64,000 nt of DNA from Phycisphaerae bacterium (GCA_016782865.1 JADHXR010000004.1:23781-87780), one strand, 5' to 3'. Shown: positions 18,231-28,909, counted from the first letter of the stretch. A program made the numbers and translations. Notes: generated from the letters alone by a model not told the origin.

Positions 18231-21200
18231 TCAAATATTGCCGGATACGTATAGTTCTTTGGGAGCATCAGCAGGTACTGTATCAACGAGATAATACTTA
18301 TTCTGGTTCTCCGTTATTATGCGCCCGGAGAGTACACTGCCATTATCGGCAACGGTGACGCTAATCCATTGATCCGGGATATCGATCTTTATGGTCAAAG
18401 GAACAGGCGTTGCGGGAAGAGCGGATTCATTTGTCAGTACAATGGCTGTTCCTCCAGTGAGTGCCTGGACCGAGACCCTGCAGGCGTCTCTCTCGGCAAT
18501 GTAACGATAGACGTTGCCAAAGGTATCGATCCAAAGGTCGCTTTCTCTACGTTTGACGTACTCAAAGTGGGGCTCGTAAACTGAAGTCCAATCCGGTGGT
18601 TCCCAACCATCACCATCCGTTCCGTGAATCATCTCGACAATCCACTCTCCCCGGGATATTGCCCTGTTGGTCGCGCTATTCATGGCGCCGAGATCATGAT
18701 CACTGGTTGCCCAGGCGTAGCTGGGCAGATTGAATTCATCGTAGCCTTCAAGAGGCCATTCGGACATATCAGGCGAAATAGTCGTTGGCTGGCCTCCGCG
18801 GGCTGCTATGTAATATTGAGCAGTCATATTTCTGACCCTGGGATCACTGGCTGCAAAGGGATAAGACAAGGTCAGTCCCGAAGGAAGGTCGAATAGTGCC
18901 TGCAGAGTCGCTCTTGAATCGGCCAGTTCGCTTCGGAGAGATGAATTATCCAACTCTATCAGGTTTGAGTGGCTCACCGCATGTGACCCGATTTCCCAAC
19001 CCGAATCAACGAGTCCGGCATACTGGAAATAGGAGTCGTTGACAATGCTAAGATCCCCGTCGTTGGTAATCAGGAAGACCGTTCCAACAAATCCCAAGTC
19101 CTCGAATTTGGGTACGAAATGGGACAGATGGGTCTTCAGGTTGTCATCGAAAGTGAAAGAACAAGCCCCCCGTTTATTGCCCTGCCATGCCGTGATTTCA
19201 ACGGAGGCGGTTAACGGTAAAGAGCCTCCTCCATCGGACGTACTCATTAATGGAAACACGATGTCATCAATCCACGCGGTGTCGTCACCTTCGGAGGCTG
19301 AACTATCCTTTGAATAGACCCACTCAAAGGTTCTTGTGCCCGCCGTCACAGGGAAAGACACCTCGGCCCAATCCTCCTCACCCGACCAGTCGTCTTGTTC
19401 AACTCCGTCGATGTAGAACTCCAAATAGTCGAAACCTGACTCTGAAGAGACTTTGCGACAGAAGGTGATATCACCGGAAACGCAGCTAAGGATTACCTGT
19501 AAAGCAGTACTTTCACCATCCTCAATCGATCCGGATTCGGCACCATAGCTTCCGGAATGCCGTTCCTGCCGCGTCGTGCGCCAGCTTGCATCCCCAGAGC
19601 TTTCCCACGGGAAGCTGCTGAAATCACCTGTCTCAAAATCATCGCCCACGGTGCCTACTGGATCATCGCCTGCGGTGTCTGCCGGTATGATGTTGCCGGC
19701 ATGATCAATTTGCATAGCCAAAGGTGTACTTGCGGGCAGTAGGTCAAACGTCGTTGTCATGGCAGAACTATCCGAAAAACTGACGGTGATCTCATAAGTA
19801 CCATGAAATCCCCTGAACCTTGCCGTACCGCTAGCATCGGTTACGCCCTCGGTCTCGGTCCTCCATTCGGCGCGCAGGGCCTCATAACGGCGCCCAGCCT
19901 CGTTAAGGGACCAGTCGGCGTTGACGATGTAACAGTTCTCTCGCCAATGGGAATTCTCCCAGAATCCCCACATGGTGATCCCGTGCACGGCGGGGTGACT
20001 GAAGGCGATGCGGTAGAAATCCTCCAGGTTGTCGGCGCGAATATGCTCGTTCGGGGCTGCCATATCGAATTCGCTTACCCAAACGGGCAGGCCCAGGCTC
20101 GCGATCTGGCCGAGGCGATCGAGAACACCCACAGGATCGAAGCCGGCGTCGAAGTGGGACTGCACGCCGATACCATGCACTGGCGCCCCATTGTCGAGCA
20201 GCCAGAGGATGAGTTGTATGTAGGCATCGAGGTTGTCACCCCAGGCGATAATGTTGTAGTCGTTCACGAACAGTTGGCAGTCGGGATCGATTTCGTGGGC
20301 CCGCTGAAACATCCAAAGACGGATATCCTCGCCCAGACGGTCTTTATAGTAGTGGCCGGTGACCATCTCATTGTTGATATCCCAGTGAACGAACTTGTCT
20401 TTGAAATGGCTCATGGCGCGTTCCATGCGGTTTTCGACCGCGGCTCGCAAACCGGCCGTGCTGAGGGCCTTGACCCAGGACGGGACGAATTGCTCCACGG
20501 CCCAATACATGGGGTGGCCCCGCAGGGTGATGCCATGATCCCGGCACCACGCGTACATGGCGTCGGCATCCGCGTAGCTCACCTGGCCCTGGATCCGCTC
20601 CGTGTTGCCCCACCTGGCTTCGTTTTCGAAGACGGCCCATTCATAGTGGTTGCGCACGAACTCGGCATAGCGGTTATTCCCTCCCGACTCCAGGAGAAGC
20701 TTGTTGATGGTCGAGCCGAAGGCAAAGTGGTTTCGGATCTGCCGGATCCGGACCTGCGCTCCAGCGGCGGGCCGGGCATCGGGCCCCAGCACCGTGAGCG
20801 CAACGTCGCGTTTGCGAACCTGTTCGGTGCGCTCTCGCACCTCGGCTCGCCAGTCACCGACCTCTTCCACGCTCAAATCGTCGACATAGAAGTTCACACC
20901 GGGCCCAGGGCCCTCGACATAGATGTCCAGTCCCGTGATGCTGCCCGTAGCGTTCAACGTGAAGCCGCCGGACAGATGTACCCAGCGGTCCCTATAGCCG
21001 GTCGTCCACTGGGGGTGGGGGTAGATCGTTCCGGCGGCATCTTCCTGATAGACCGTAAGCCCGACACTGTCGCTTTCGGTGTTGTCGAGTCGGACCCATG
21101 CGGAGATGCGGTAGGTCTTGCCGTCTTCGAGTTTTCCCAAGACCGACTGGCGCGGGCCTTGCCAGCTCTCGGTGCGGTTGTAGATGTAAGCGCTATAATT

Positions 21201-21395
21201 GCCACTCTGTGCTTGATCGCGCGTTGCCCGCATGTCGCAACCGTAGTGGACCCAGCCGGACTTGTCTCCATATTCGAAGCCGGGGTTGGTCAGTAGGTTC
21301 TGGCCATGAACGATGTTTGTCAAAGCCAGACCGGCCAGCCAACAAAACAGGAACTGCGCTGCGAGCGTCTTGCTGTTTGTGTTTCTCGTGTTCAT
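18231..21395 (-). CDS. secreted CBM-GH10 xylanase fused to a polysaccharide deacetylase (CE4-like)
   Basis: A 1054-residue exported enzyme. Order: signal peptide (1-32); CBM4/9-like carbohydrate-binding domain (33-180, NLLTNPGFEYG ... FYVDDLSVEEV); GH10 endo-xylanase (about 183-512) with acid/base E343 in WDINNEM and nucleophile E442 in WVSEFDM; a short beta domain; an FETGDFS-type beta-sandwich (586-716); a NodB-type deacetylase (about 735-930) with FTFDD (D750/D751) and SHAVSH (H805, H809). One chain would cut the xylan backbone and remove acetyl groups. ATG 21395 is preceded by GAGG; the longer frame to 21479 covers the conserved leader. Confidence 0.92.
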   Translation of the reverse strand: MNTRNTNSKTLAAQFLFCWLAGLALTNIVHGQNLLTNPGFEYGDKSGWVHYGCDMRATRDQAQSGNYSAYIYNRTESWQGPRQSVLGKLEDGKTYRISAWVRLDNTESDSVGLTVYQEDAAGTIYPHPQWTTGYRDRWVHLSGGFTLNATGSITGLDIYVEGPGPGVNFYVDDLSVEEVGDWRAEVRERTEQVRKRDVALTVLGPDARPAAGAQVRIRQIRNHFAFGSTINKLLLESGGNNRYAEFVRNHYEWAVFENEARWGNTERIQGQVSYADADAMYAWCRDHGITLRGHPMYWAVEQFVPSWVKALSTAGLRAAVENRMERAMSHFKDKFVHWDINNEMVTGHYYKDRLGEDIRLWMFQRAHEIDPDCQLFVNDYNIIAWGDNLDAYIQLILWLLDNGAPVHGIGVQSHFDAGFDPVGVLDRLGQIASLGLPVWVSEFDMAAPNEHIRADNLEDFYRIAFSHPAVHGITMWGFWENSHWRENCYIVNADWSLNEAGRRYEALRAEWRTETEGVTDASGTARFRGFHGTYEITVSFSDSSAMTTTFDLLPASTPLAMQIDHAGNIIPADTAGDDPVGTVGDDFETGDFSSFPWESSGDASWRTTRQERHSGSYGAESGSIEDGESTALQVILSCVSGDITFCRKVSSESGFDYLEFYIDGVEQDDWSGEEDWAEVSFPVTAGTRTFEWVYSKDSSASEGDDTAWIDDIVFPLMSTSDGGGSLPLTASVEITAWQGNKRGACSFTFDDNLKTHLSHFVPKFEDLGFVGTVFLITNDGDLSIVNDSYFQYAGLVDSGWEIGSHAVSHSNLIELDNSSLRSELADSRATLQALFDLPSGLTLSYPFAASDPRVRNMTAQYYIAARGGQPTTISPDMSEWPLEGYDEFNLPSYAWATSDHDLGAMNSATNRAISRGEWIVEMIHGTDGDGWEPPDWTSVYEPHFEYVKRRESDLWIDTFGNVYRYIAERDACRVSVQALTGGTAIVLTNESALPATPVPLTIKIDIPDQWISVTVADNGSVLSGRIITENQNKYYLVDTVPADAPKELYVSGNI

Positions 21396-21580
21396 TCTTC
21401 TATCCTCTTTCAATTGCTTTGCTCGTTTTGCTTGTCGGTCTTCCAGCTTACCTGGATGCCTCTCGGCTCGGGCGTACAAACCCGCCCATCCGAACCAAGC
21501 ATGGCTGGCAAGTCCTTTGCCTGGCGGCTCGTGCTCGTCGGCTTAGGTTCCTAGCTCTTCCACTTTCTTGCCACAAACAC
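21396..21580 (-). promoter_or_regulatory. recurrent secreted-gene leader, copy L21
   Basis: On the minus strand: a strong AAAGGAGGT (about 21586-21578), a GTG-started 7-codon ORF (GTGGCAAGAAAG...TAG), a GCCGACGAGCACGAGCCGCC block, then GGTTTGTACGCCCGAGCC and the ribosome site of the GH10 gene. The same order occurs before the genes starting at 22750, 24555 and 33666. Its function is unknown; it could be a leader peptide/attenuator or a structured RNA. Confidence 0.5.
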
Positions 21581-21660
21581 CTCCTTTAAACTGTCTCAAT
21601 GCTCTCAATACACTCCATTGCAATGCTATGTATGTTCTTGCGGATTGCTGTCTTCATAGC

Positions 21661-21870
21661 CTAACAGCAGCAAACATGATCAATCGAGCCAGACCAGCAA
21701 GTTTCGGGCACCGTACCTTTGCCCGCACCAATGTACAGGCCTTTTACAGCGTCCTCCGGACCGGAGAGTGCCGGCTTCAAGTATCGGCCGATGTCCAGAA
21801 CTGCATCCCCCACTCTTGGAAGAAATGGGGGACGCACACAGCCTTCACAGCACGGGCACACAAGGGTCAT
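21661..21870 (-). pseudogene. decayed LamG C-terminal relic
   Basis: A frame ending at 21661 reads KGLYIGAGKG, PETCWSGSIDHV, clearly derived from the GLYIGTGKAMA...GTYFSGLIDDVRIY end of the LamG proteins at 17536 and 29123. DNA similarity is limited to about 21668-21780 and the upstream part is unrelated. It overlaps the last codons of the gene at 21845 in another frame. Confidence 0.6.
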
Positions 21871-22750
21871 CGCCCAGGACTATTCCATTCGGCTCATCTC
21901 CCCACACGGTCTCCTCATGTTCTATGGCCACCGCGGTGAAACCGAACGGCACCAAAACCTGGCCGTGATATTCCGCTGCTGCGTGCGGCGGATTATCGCG
22001 GCGATACAGACAGGCGTCGCCGGTAACGCTCACGATCCGCCATGTATCATTGTCCAAGCGTTCAACCGTTACGGGCTCTGTACCTGGGGCAGGAGTCGCT
22101 CCGCCCGGGACTTCGTGGGGGCCATAATGTAATACCCAATCCTGGTCACCTACACTGAACTTTAGTCGCCCGTTTGTTTTGACGGTATTGCCGACCAGCA
22201 GGCCATCCAGGTCCCGTCCGAGAATTTCCAGCTTCGCGTTATCGGGATACCCGGCCTTCTGGCCCAAAGGCGGTGTGCCGAAGCGTGCTATGGGCAGGTC
22301 CGGTACGGAATCGAAGCATTCATCGCAGATTCCATCACTGCCGCCACCTTCTCCGTCGCTTACGTCAACGTTGACACTATTCCCACACGTTTGGAAGGCA
22401 CTTAGGTCCAGGAAGAGTGTCCGGCCCGCCGTACGCTTATTGCTGTTGTTCGGTTCGAACACAATGTTGAAGTTTCTCCCAACAACGGCGGTGACTTTAT
22501 TTTTTAAGTCTCCGTCGCAATAGACGTCTCCGTCGTTCTTGACGCCAAAGCCGGCTGCATCGTCGAACGTAATACACACCGGGATGATCTGTCCGACTTC
22601 TCCGCCGCCCCCGCCACCGGGTTTGCCTTTGGCCAGGGAAGTTTCGGGAGTCACAAGGACAGCCAAGACGCCGGCCAAGACGATGCAACTCGTCACTGCA
22701 GTCAGATACAGTTTAACTTTCTTTCTTTTGTTTTCCTTTTTAGTTGCCAT
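21845..22750 (-). CDS. secreted protein of unknown function, Gly-rich spacer
   Basis: A 301-residue exported protein not assigned to a family. A Lys-rich start (ATKKENKRKKVKLY) leads into a hydrophobic signal (LTAVTSCIVLAGVLAVLV) with a likely cut after SLAKG. A Gly-rich linker (KPGGGGGGEVG) and a beta-rich body follow with PVCITFDDAAGFGVKNDGDVYCDGD and paired cysteines, which suggests disulfide-bonded extracellular folding. AAGGAG about 9 bases before ATG 22750 is a good ribosome site. It follows the WD40/Fn3 gene and precedes the GH10 gene on the same strand, each with its own related leader. Confidence 0.7.
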   Translation of the reverse strand: MATKKENKRKKVKLYLTAVTSCIVLAGVLAVLVTPETSLAKGKPGGGGGGEVGQIIPVCITFDDAAGFGVKNDGDVYCDGDLKNKVTAVVGRNFNIVFEPNNSNKRTAGRTLFLDLSAFQTCGNSVNVDVSDGEGGGSDGICDECFDSVPDLPIARFGTPPLGQKAGYPDNAKLEILGRDLDGLLVGNTVKTNGRLKFSVGDQDWVLHYGPHEVPGGATPAPGTEPVTVERLDNDTWRIVSVTGDACLYRRDNPPHAAAEYHGQVLVPFGFTAVAIEHEETVWGDEPNGIVLGDDPCVPVL

Positions 22751-22900
22751 GATATTAACTCCTTAATCTTGTTTTTGGTTCTCAGTTTGCCTTCTAATTG
22801 TTTGGCTCTTGCTTCGAGCGGGCAAACCAATCCGCTCGGGCCAACTCCAATTTCTCGGCCCTTTCATTCTTCTCTGTCCAAGCCACCTCCTTTCGACATA
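22751..22900 (-). promoter_or_regulatory. recurrent secreted-gene leader, copy L22
   Basis: On the minus strand AAAGGAGGT (near 22890) is followed by a short frame reading AWTEKNERAEKLE and then ADWFARSKQEPNN and a stop. DNA blocks GATTGGTTTGCCCGCTCGA and GGCAAACTGAGAACC align with copies L21 and L33. It fills the whole gap between the WD40 gene stop and the next start at 22750. Confidence 0.45.
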
Positions 22901-22914
22901 ATTTCTCATCAAAT

Positions 22915-24555
22915 CTAATTGCCCACGGCGACAGGAGTCGTAAAGCTCCAAATATCACCTTTGTGTGTTTCAACGCCGTCAAACTCATCGACCCTCCAGT
23001 AGTGGGTCTTCCCCAGTTCAAGAGTGCCGGGGGAATAGGTCGTTTGTGATTGCAAGAATCCTTCTGTGGCATTGACCACGTCATCAACGTTGTCGCCGAA
23101 GTACACTGTGTGCAATTTTGCGCCAAAACCGGCCGCCCAGCCAAGCACAACATTCAACTCGATGAACTCGGCACCATCAGTCGGGTCCGGATCGTAGGCT
23201 GTCTTAGGCGGAATAGCGAAGCTCCAGATAGGGCCTTTCCACGGGCTATTCGGATCCGCATCATTGACCTCATCGATGCGCCAGTAGTAGGTAGTGCCCG
23301 GAACAAGACCTTCCGGATAGGGATATCCAGGGAAACCAAGAAAGAACATCGTGTCGGTCTGGTTACCACGATACACTTCGTCGGTGGCGTCGTTAACATC
23401 GTCAAAACTATTACCCAGGAACACAGCATGTGTGTTGGCATGGATTCCTGAGCGCCAGCTCAGGATCGCCCACGTGTCATTATGTATAGCGCCGTCTCTC
23501 GGTCGGGGACCAAAGGCGCTGGTTAAAGGAGCGGCGGCCGGCAGGTTCGCTTCCCAGAGCTCAACGCCGTTATCACCGCCACAGGCCAGCCACGTGCCGT
23601 CCGAGCTGAAGTCGACCTGGTCGCCCCAGCCAATGTCTGAGGCATCATGACCACTCAACAATCCCACCAGTACCTGCTCAACGACATCCCAAAGGTAGAT
23701 CGTGTTTTCCCAATAGGCAGTGGATGCCAGGAGCGTCCCATCTGGACTGAAGTCGATGGAACCGACATGCGCGGAATGTCCTCCTAACACTCCAACCTGT
23801 TCCCGAGTTTGAAAATCCCAAAGATAGATGGCCTTGTCTTCCCATCCACCGGCCGAGGCCAGTATGGTGCCATCGGGGCTGAAGGCGAGGTCATAGATAG
23901 CGTCTAAATGTCCTACCAGATTGCCCACCTGATTCTGTGACGCAGAATCCCACAGACGAATGGCCTCATCCCCACGACTGCCTCCGGAAAGCAGTAATGT
24001 CCCATCCGGGCTGAAGGTGAGATACCGCCCTTGGTCGCCACTTTGCGGCAACGCTCCTATTTGTTTTTGTGTCTGAACATCCCAGAGACGAATCGGATTG
24101 TCCAACCAGGTCGAAGATGCTAAGATGTTTCCATCCGGACTGAAGGCGACAGACGTCACCTCAGAGCGTGTAGGCAAATGAATCACTCCCACTTCTTTTT
24201 GCGCAGCCACGTCCCACAGGCGAATGGTAGTGTCGGAAGAGCCTCCATCGCCCAGTGCGAGTATAGTGCCGTCCGGGTTGAAGGCGATAATCGAAATATT
24301 GTCTATGTTCAAGGCCCCGACCTGCTTCTGTGTCTGCGGATCCCAGAGAAGGATTGCTCTATTGGCTTGGTGCGCAGCGGCCAAGATGGTTCCATCCGGG
24401 CTAAAGGCGATGGATGGCACGCGGCCTTCTCCGAGTCGCTTTGGCGTTTCCTGAATCCAGCCATCATTTGCAAGACCTCTCGAAGGTAAGGCACCCAGAA
24501 TTACAGTCAAAGCCATCAAACTCAGAATTTGGATTTTTGTGTTTTCAGTGTTCAT
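22915..24555 (-). CDS. secreted WD40-like propeller with two Fn3-like modules
   Basis: A 546-residue exported protein. After the signal (ILSLMALTVILGALPSRGLA) there are about seven WD40-type repeats (IAFSPDGTILAAA ... ILLWDPQTQKQVG; residues 40-335), enough for one propeller. Two Fn3-like modules follow (RDGAIHNDTWAILSW ... TYYWRIDEVND, then DPDPTDGAEF ... THYWRVDEFDG). The first is nearly shared with the PKD/lipase-like protein at 10758. The propeller resembles the sensor halves of the three kinases, so it might be a soluble competitor or partner (speculative). AAGGAG lies 8 bases before ATG 24555. Confidence 0.85.
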   Translation of the reverse strand: MNTENTKIQILSLMALTVILGALPSRGLANDGWIQETPKRLGEGRVPSIAFSPDGTILAAAHQANRAILLWDPQTQKQVGALNIDNISIIAFNPDGTILALGDGGSSDTTIRLWDVAAQKEVGVIHLPTRSEVTSVAFSPDGNILASSTWLDNPIRLWDVQTQKQIGALPQSGDQGRYLTFSPDGTLLLSGGSRGDEAIRLWDSASQNQVGNLVGHLDAIYDLAFSPDGTILASAGGWEDKAIYLWDFQTREQVGVLGGHSAHVGSIDFSPDGTLLASTAYWENTIYLWDVVEQVLVGLLSGHDASDIGWGDQVDFSSDGTWLACGGDNGVELWEANLPAAAPLTSAFGPRPRDGAIHNDTWAILSWRSGIHANTHAVFLGNSFDDVNDATDEVYRGNQTDTMFFLGFPGYPYPEGLVPGTTYYWRIDEVNDADPNSPWKGPIWSFAIPPKTAYDPDPTDGAEFIELNVVLGWAAGFGAKLHTVYFGDNVDDVVNATEGFLQSQTTYSPGTLELGKTHYWRVDEFDGVETHKGDIWSFTTPVAVGN

Positions 24556-24771
24556 GGTTAATACTCCTTAAGTTTGTAACAGGGCAATCACGCCCCTTCT
24601 TGCTTGGGTTGTTGGTCTGCGGTATAATGGAATGTACCTGCCCGCGACGCGCAGACCTACCGTCCGGGTGGCGTCGGGTCGGTGAGCTGTGAGCTTGGCG
24701 GCTGATGCTCACCGGCCTATGTTTTTAGCTTTTTCATTTTCTTCTGCCATAACTACCTCCCTTCTATTCGG
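24556..24771 (-). promoter_or_regulatory. recurrent secreted-gene leader, copy L24, with short ORF
   Basis: On the minus strand GGGAGG precedes ATG 24750, which opens a 13-codon ORF (MAEENEKAKNIGR, then TGA). GCCGGTGAGCATCAGCCGCC, CTCACCGACCC and GGTCTGCGCGTCGCGGGCAGG follow, then TTATACCGCAGACC. These blocks align with L33 in the same order. The next gene starts at 24555 with its own AAGGAG. Confidence 0.5.
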
Positions 24772-24773
24772 AA

Positions 24774-27700
24774 TCAGAACTCCGACAATGTCAATCCAGG
24801 CGGGCTGCCAAGCTCGTTCAAACGCCGGCGACGCTGCTGCCACGTGGGGGCGTCCAGCACGTTGATCCCCCCGGTCGAGTCCAACTCCATGCCAGTGACC
24901 ACGTGCACCCAACAGACAATCCGCTCATAGTCACCCTTTAGCGGACCTGGCGGTGCTTGCCAAATCTCGGCAGTTCCGTGAGGATCAGCCAGCAGAATCT
25001 CAGAGCCATCCGGACTGAAAGACGCGAGAGTAGGCCACCAACAATCATGCTCCAGCGGTGGCCCGATTGGCTTGAGCGTGGCGGCGTCCCAGAGCCGCGC
25101 CGTTTGGTCAATGGAACATGCCAGAAGCTGTGAGCCATCCAGGCTAAAGGCCACCGCACAAACGATCTTCAGATGTTGCAGCGGTGTACCGATGGGCTTG
25201 AGTGTCTTCAGGTCCCGTAGCCGGACGGTCCCGTCTGCGAATCCGATCAGAATCTTGGTGCCGTCGGGACTAAAGGCCACGTCCTTGACCTCGCTTTGAT
25301 GCACCAATGGCTTGCCGATCGGCTCTAGCGTAGCCGAATCCCACAGTTGCGTGGTCCCGTCGAAGCTTCCAGTTAGAAACTGCGAACCGTCGGGGCTAAA
25401 GTCCACGGCGAAGACAGAGCTTCGATGTTGGTGGAATTCGCCGAGACATTTCAGCGTCGCCGCATCCCACACCCGGGCCACAGCGTCATGGCCACCGGCG
25501 AGGATACGCGAACCATCGGGACTGAAGGTCATGCGCGTGGGTGACTTGTTAAACGGTCTGCCGACTTGCTCGCCGGTCTCCACGTCCCACAGCCGTATGA
25601 AGTCCGCCGAACCCTTTTTTCTTGTTAGCAGACGCGAGCCATCGGGACTAAAGGCGATACGCCAGATCTTGCCTGGGTGGGAGAAAGGTTTGCCAATAGG
25701 TTTGCCTGTGGCCGCATCTCTAACTTGAACCACGCCGTCGGTCTCTGTAAGAATCCGCAGGCCCTCAGGCCCATAAGCCGCGGCCACAAGCTCGTCCTGG
25801 TGCCTCACGGGCTCACCGACGTATTTGCGCTTAATAAGGTCCCATATCCGAACCACACCATCCTGGTTGCCGGTGACGGCGCGCGTGCCGTCGGGGCTGA
25901 AGGCCACGGCGCGGACGGTGTTTCGTTGCCGCATCGGTGCGCCGATAGGCTCGCCTGTCGCCGCATCCCAGAGCAGCGCCATACGCGTAAGGCCACCGCT
26001 TACGATCCGGGAACCGTCCGGGCTAAAGGCCAAGGCAGAGATGCCTCCTCCGTGCACGATGGGATCGAGTGCTTCCCCGCCTGTGGCCGCCTCCCACACA
26101 CGGATCAAACCTTCACCGTCACACGTGGCAAATCGCATACCGTCGGGACTGATCACCACGGTGCCTAAATTCACGTGCTTGACGGGTGGCCCGATAGGCT
26201 CGCCGCGGTCTACGTCAAACATTTGGTGCTTTCCCTGAGCGACTTTTATCACCGCCCGGACTCCATCAGCGCAACAGGTTATGGCTCGCACGCCTTCGCT
26301 TTCATAGCGGAAAGCCTTGCCCAGCGACTTGCCTGTACCTGCGTCCCAAAATCGGAAACCGTCTCTGCCTGCCGTTATCAGGCGCGCGTTATCAAGGCTA
26401 AACACGATACGCCAACACTCCTGATGCTGTATCGGCTCGGCGACCTGTTCCATGGTGCTTGCTTCCCACAGCCGCACCAAGCGGTCCGTACCCCAGGTTG
26501 CAATCCGCGTGCCGTCGGGACTAATCGCCGCGTCCCAAATCAGACTGCCGTGGTTCAGCGGCCTGCTGATCGCTTTGCCGGTGACGCTATCGCAGAGACG
26601 TGCTGTCCCGTCCTGACAGACCACAAGAATCCGTGATCCGTCCGAGTTAAAGGTCACCGCTGTGATCGGGTCCGGATATTGCACCACAGTCGTAAGCGAA
26701 TGGAGCTGGCGGTGCCACGCGGCCAAGCTCGTCCGGATCGCTCGGCCAAGATTGCTGGAACCCTCCGGTGCGGTCTTGAGACTGTCGGCCAACCAGAGCA
26801 TCCCCCGGCCCACCTCTCCCTGTTCGCATAATGCCTGAGCCCGGTCCACATAACTTCCGGCCAACAGACCGGTGATTTCCTGTCTCGCGTTTTCTGATTC
26901 TCTCGCGTGTATGGACACTTCCCGCGCATACATTGCTGAGACGACCGCCACCACCATTAATGCGGCCACGACAAACAAACCGGCCACGACAAAAACCCTG
27001 TGGCGTCTGGCGAACTTGCGCAGCTTGTAGGAAATACTCGGTGCTGCTGCCTCTACCGGTTCGCTGTTGAGGTGTCGGTGGACGTCAGCAGCGAGCGCAC
27101 TGGCCGTGTCGTAGCGACGGGTGCGATCCTTCTCCAGCGTTTTCATGACGATCCAGTCCAGATCGCCCCGTACCAGTTTGGGCATCAATTCCGGACTGGA
27201 ACTGTGCCACTTGGCAACATCAGTCAGGGCCTCTCCAAGCGTGCTAAGCTTCGTGGATGGCTTGGTCGGTTCCTCCTCACATATGATCCTCTGCATCTGA
27301 AGATAGCCTGCTTCCCGCAACTGTTCTTCACCAAAGGGAGTCGTTCCCGTCAACAGTTCATAGAGCAGTATGCCTAAAGAGTAAATATCAGTCCGCGTGT
27401 CAACGTCCCAGTCGCTCAGTTCAGCCTGCTCAGGGCTCATGTATGCGGGCGTGCCAATGATCTGGCCGTGTCGGGTGAACAGCGTCTTCTCGGTGAGTCG
27501 CTGGCTTGTTGCCTTGGCAATGCCAAAATCAATAACCTTTGGAACGGGCTCACCATCGTGCATCGTCACAATTATATTTGAAGGCTTGATATCACGGTGT
27601 ATAATCCCCTTCTGGTGGGCGTGCTGGATAGAGTTGCAGGTCAAGATGAATAACCTCAGTCGTTCTTTAATGCTCAACCTGTTCTTGTCACAATACTCGG

Positions 27701-28202
27701 TTATAGGGAGACCTGGAACAATATCCATCACGAAGTAGGGTCGGCCTGTTTCAGTTGCACCAGCATCCAGAACTTTGGCAATATTCGGATGGTCCATCAT
27801 AGCGAGGGCCTGGCGCTCGGCCTCAAAGCGTGCGATAACCGACTTGGTGTCCATACCTAATTTTATTATCTTCAAGGCCACTTTGCGGCGCATAGGCCTT
27901 TCCTGCTCGGCCATATAGACCACAGCCATGCCGCCTTCGCCGATCTTCTCCAGTAGTCTGTATTTGTCGATGGTGTCGCCGGGCTTCTCCTCAGGGGGTG
28001 TGCTCATCAGCGGTTGATCCGCGAAAAGGGGTGATTCGAGGAAGTTGTTTCCATCTTCTCGAATCTTCAGCAGAGACTCTACACGCTCCAGTAGCTCCAA
28101 ATCGTCGCCACAGGCAGCCCTAACATAGCCTGAACGCCTATCGGGCGGCTCTTCAAGAGCAGCGTGGTAAATCTCTTCTTCACTCTTCGAACTATTGATC
28201 AT
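24774..28202 (-). CDS. transmembrane Ser/Thr protein kinase with WD40 propellers (kinase 2)
   Basis: A 1142-residue paralogue of kinase 1. A cytoplasmic helical lead (1-75) is followed by the kinase domain (80-385) with [11 protein letters not shown]111, HRDIKPSN (D204), DFG 225-227 and a [10 protein letters not shown] activation-loop end. A transmembrane helix (about 403-423) follows, then about 14 WD40-type repeats to the C-terminus. All catalytic residues are present. AAGGA stands 7 bases before ATG 28202. The sigma factor gene ends 89 bases upstream on the same strand, giving the order sigma then kinase as in the other two cassettes. Confidence 0.93.
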   Translation of the reverse strand: MINSSKSEEEIYHAALEEPPDRRSGYVRAACGDDLELLERVESLLKIREDGNNFLESPLFADQPLMSTPPEEKPGDTIDKYRLLEKIGEGGMAVVYMAEQERPMRRKVALKIIKLGMDTKSVIARFEAERQALAMMDHPNIAKVLDAGATETGRPYFVMDIVPGLPITEYCDKNRLSIKERLRLFILTCNSIQHAHQKGIIHRDIKPSNIIVTMHDGEPVPKVIDFGIAKATSQRLTEKTLFTRHGQIIGTPAYMSPEQAELSDWDVDTRTDIYSLGILLYELLTGTTPFGEEQLREAGYLQMQRIICEEEPTKPSTKLSTLGEALTDVAKWHSSSPELMPKLVRGDLDWIVMKTLEKDRTRRYDTASALAADVHRHLNSEPVEAAAPSISYKLRKFARRHRVFVVAGLFVVAALMVVAVVSAMYAREVSIHARESENARQEITGLLAGSYVDRAQALCEQGEVGRGMLWLADSLKTAPEGSSNLGRAIRTSLAAWHRQLHSLTTVVQYPDPITAVTFNSDGSRILVVCQDGTARLCDSVTGKAISRPLNHGSLIWDAAISPDGTRIATWGTDRLVRLWEASTMEQVAEPIQHQECWRIVFSLDNARLITAGRDGFRFWDAGTGKSLGKAFRYESEGVRAITCCADGVRAVIKVAQGKHQMFDVDRGEPIGPPVKHVNLGTVVISPDGMRFATCDGEGLIRVWEAATGGEALDPIVHGGGISALAFSPDGSRIVSGGLTRMALLWDAATGEPIGAPMRQRNTVRAVAFSPDGTRAVTGNQDGVVRIWDLIKRKYVGEPVRHQDELVAAAYGPEGLRILTETDGVVQVRDAATGKPIGKPFSHPGKIWRIAFSPDGSRLLTRKKGSADFIRLWDVETGEQVGRPFNKSPTRMTFSPDGSRILAGGHDAVARVWDAATLKCLGEFHQHRSSVFAVDFSPDGSQFLTGSFDGTTQLWDSATLEPIGKPLVHQSEVKDVAFSPDGTKILIGFADGTVRLRDLKTLKPIGTPLQHLKIVCAVAFSLDGSQLLACSIDQTARLWDAATLKPIGPPLEHDCWWPTLASFSPDGSEILLADPHGTAEIWQAPPGPLKGDYERIVCWVHVVTGMELDSTGGINVLDAPTWQQRRRRLNELGSPPGLTLSEF

Positions 28203-28291
28203 GAGTCTTTCCTTATAATGGCTCTATAATAAAGAAGCGTAAAACGGCTGCACAATTCCCTCAAGAAAATGTCGAATTCCAGAAAAAACTT

Positions 28292-28870
28292 TTAGCAGGA
28301 ACGTTTTTGACGGTTCCTGACGATTTCAAGCCGTAACCACGAACTGGCGTAATCCCAGTATCGTTCCGCTGTAGCATGAGAAATGCCGAGTGCCTTAGCC
28401 GCTTGCTCGCCCGTCAGACCTGCGAAGTATCGAAGCTTGACGAGATCAGCTTTGGCTCGGTCTGCCTTGGACAGCTTTTCCAGAGCTTCGTCCAAGTCGA
28501 TCAAATCATCGGACAGAGGAAGGTTATTCTCAGGTGTATTTGCATCGTCGAGCGGAACTCTTTCATGGTCGCCGCCGCGCTTAAGGCTCTTCTTCTGCCT
28601 TGCATAATCAACCAGAACACGTTTCATAGCCTCTGCCGCAGCCATGAAGAAATGTCCTTTGCTCGCCCAACTCTGTTTCTCCAATCCCACCAACCGAATG
28701 TAAGCCTCGTGAACCAATGCTGTCGCCTGCAACGTCTGCCCCGGCTTCTCCTGAGCCATTTTCTGAGCAGCGAGAAGACGTAACTGCTCATAAACCAAAG
28801 GAAGTAGATCATCTGCGGCCCGAGCGTCTCCTTGCTCAATCGCATTCAAAATACGTGTGACATCGGTCAT
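28292..28870 (-). CDS. ECF sigma factor (Rhodopirellula/Verrucomicrobium type) paired with kinase 2
   Basis: A 192-residue ECF sigma factor. Region 2 (LLPLVYEQLRLLAAQKM ... LVHEAYIRLVG) and region 4 (LRYFAGLTGEQAAKALGISHATAERYWDYASSWL) are complete and fit the family modelled as TIGR02999. ATG 28870 is chosen, with GGGAAG 4 bases upstream. A TTG further up would add nine residues. It is the first gene of a two-gene unit with kinase 2. The first 68 codons and the promoter are duplicated at 16905-17179. Confidence 0.92.
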   Translation of the reverse strand: MTDVTRILNAIEQGDARAADDLLPLVYEQLRLLAAQKMAQEKPGQTLQATALVHEAYIRLVGLEKQSWASKGHFFMAAAEAMKRVLVDYARQKKSLKRGGDHERVPLDDANTPENNLPLSDDLIDLDEALEKLSKADRAKADLVKLRYFAGLTGEQAAKALGISHATAERYWDYASSWLRLEIVRNRQKRSC

Positions 28871-28909
28871 TATTCTTCCCGGATCTGGACTTCCCAATAG
28901 AGTCGCACT

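Noticed and set aside
19803..21296. 497-codon plus-strand ORF
   Set aside because: Lies wholly antisense to the GH10-deacetylase gene, whose active sites are intact; no signal, motif or ribosome site. A shadow of G+C-rich codons.
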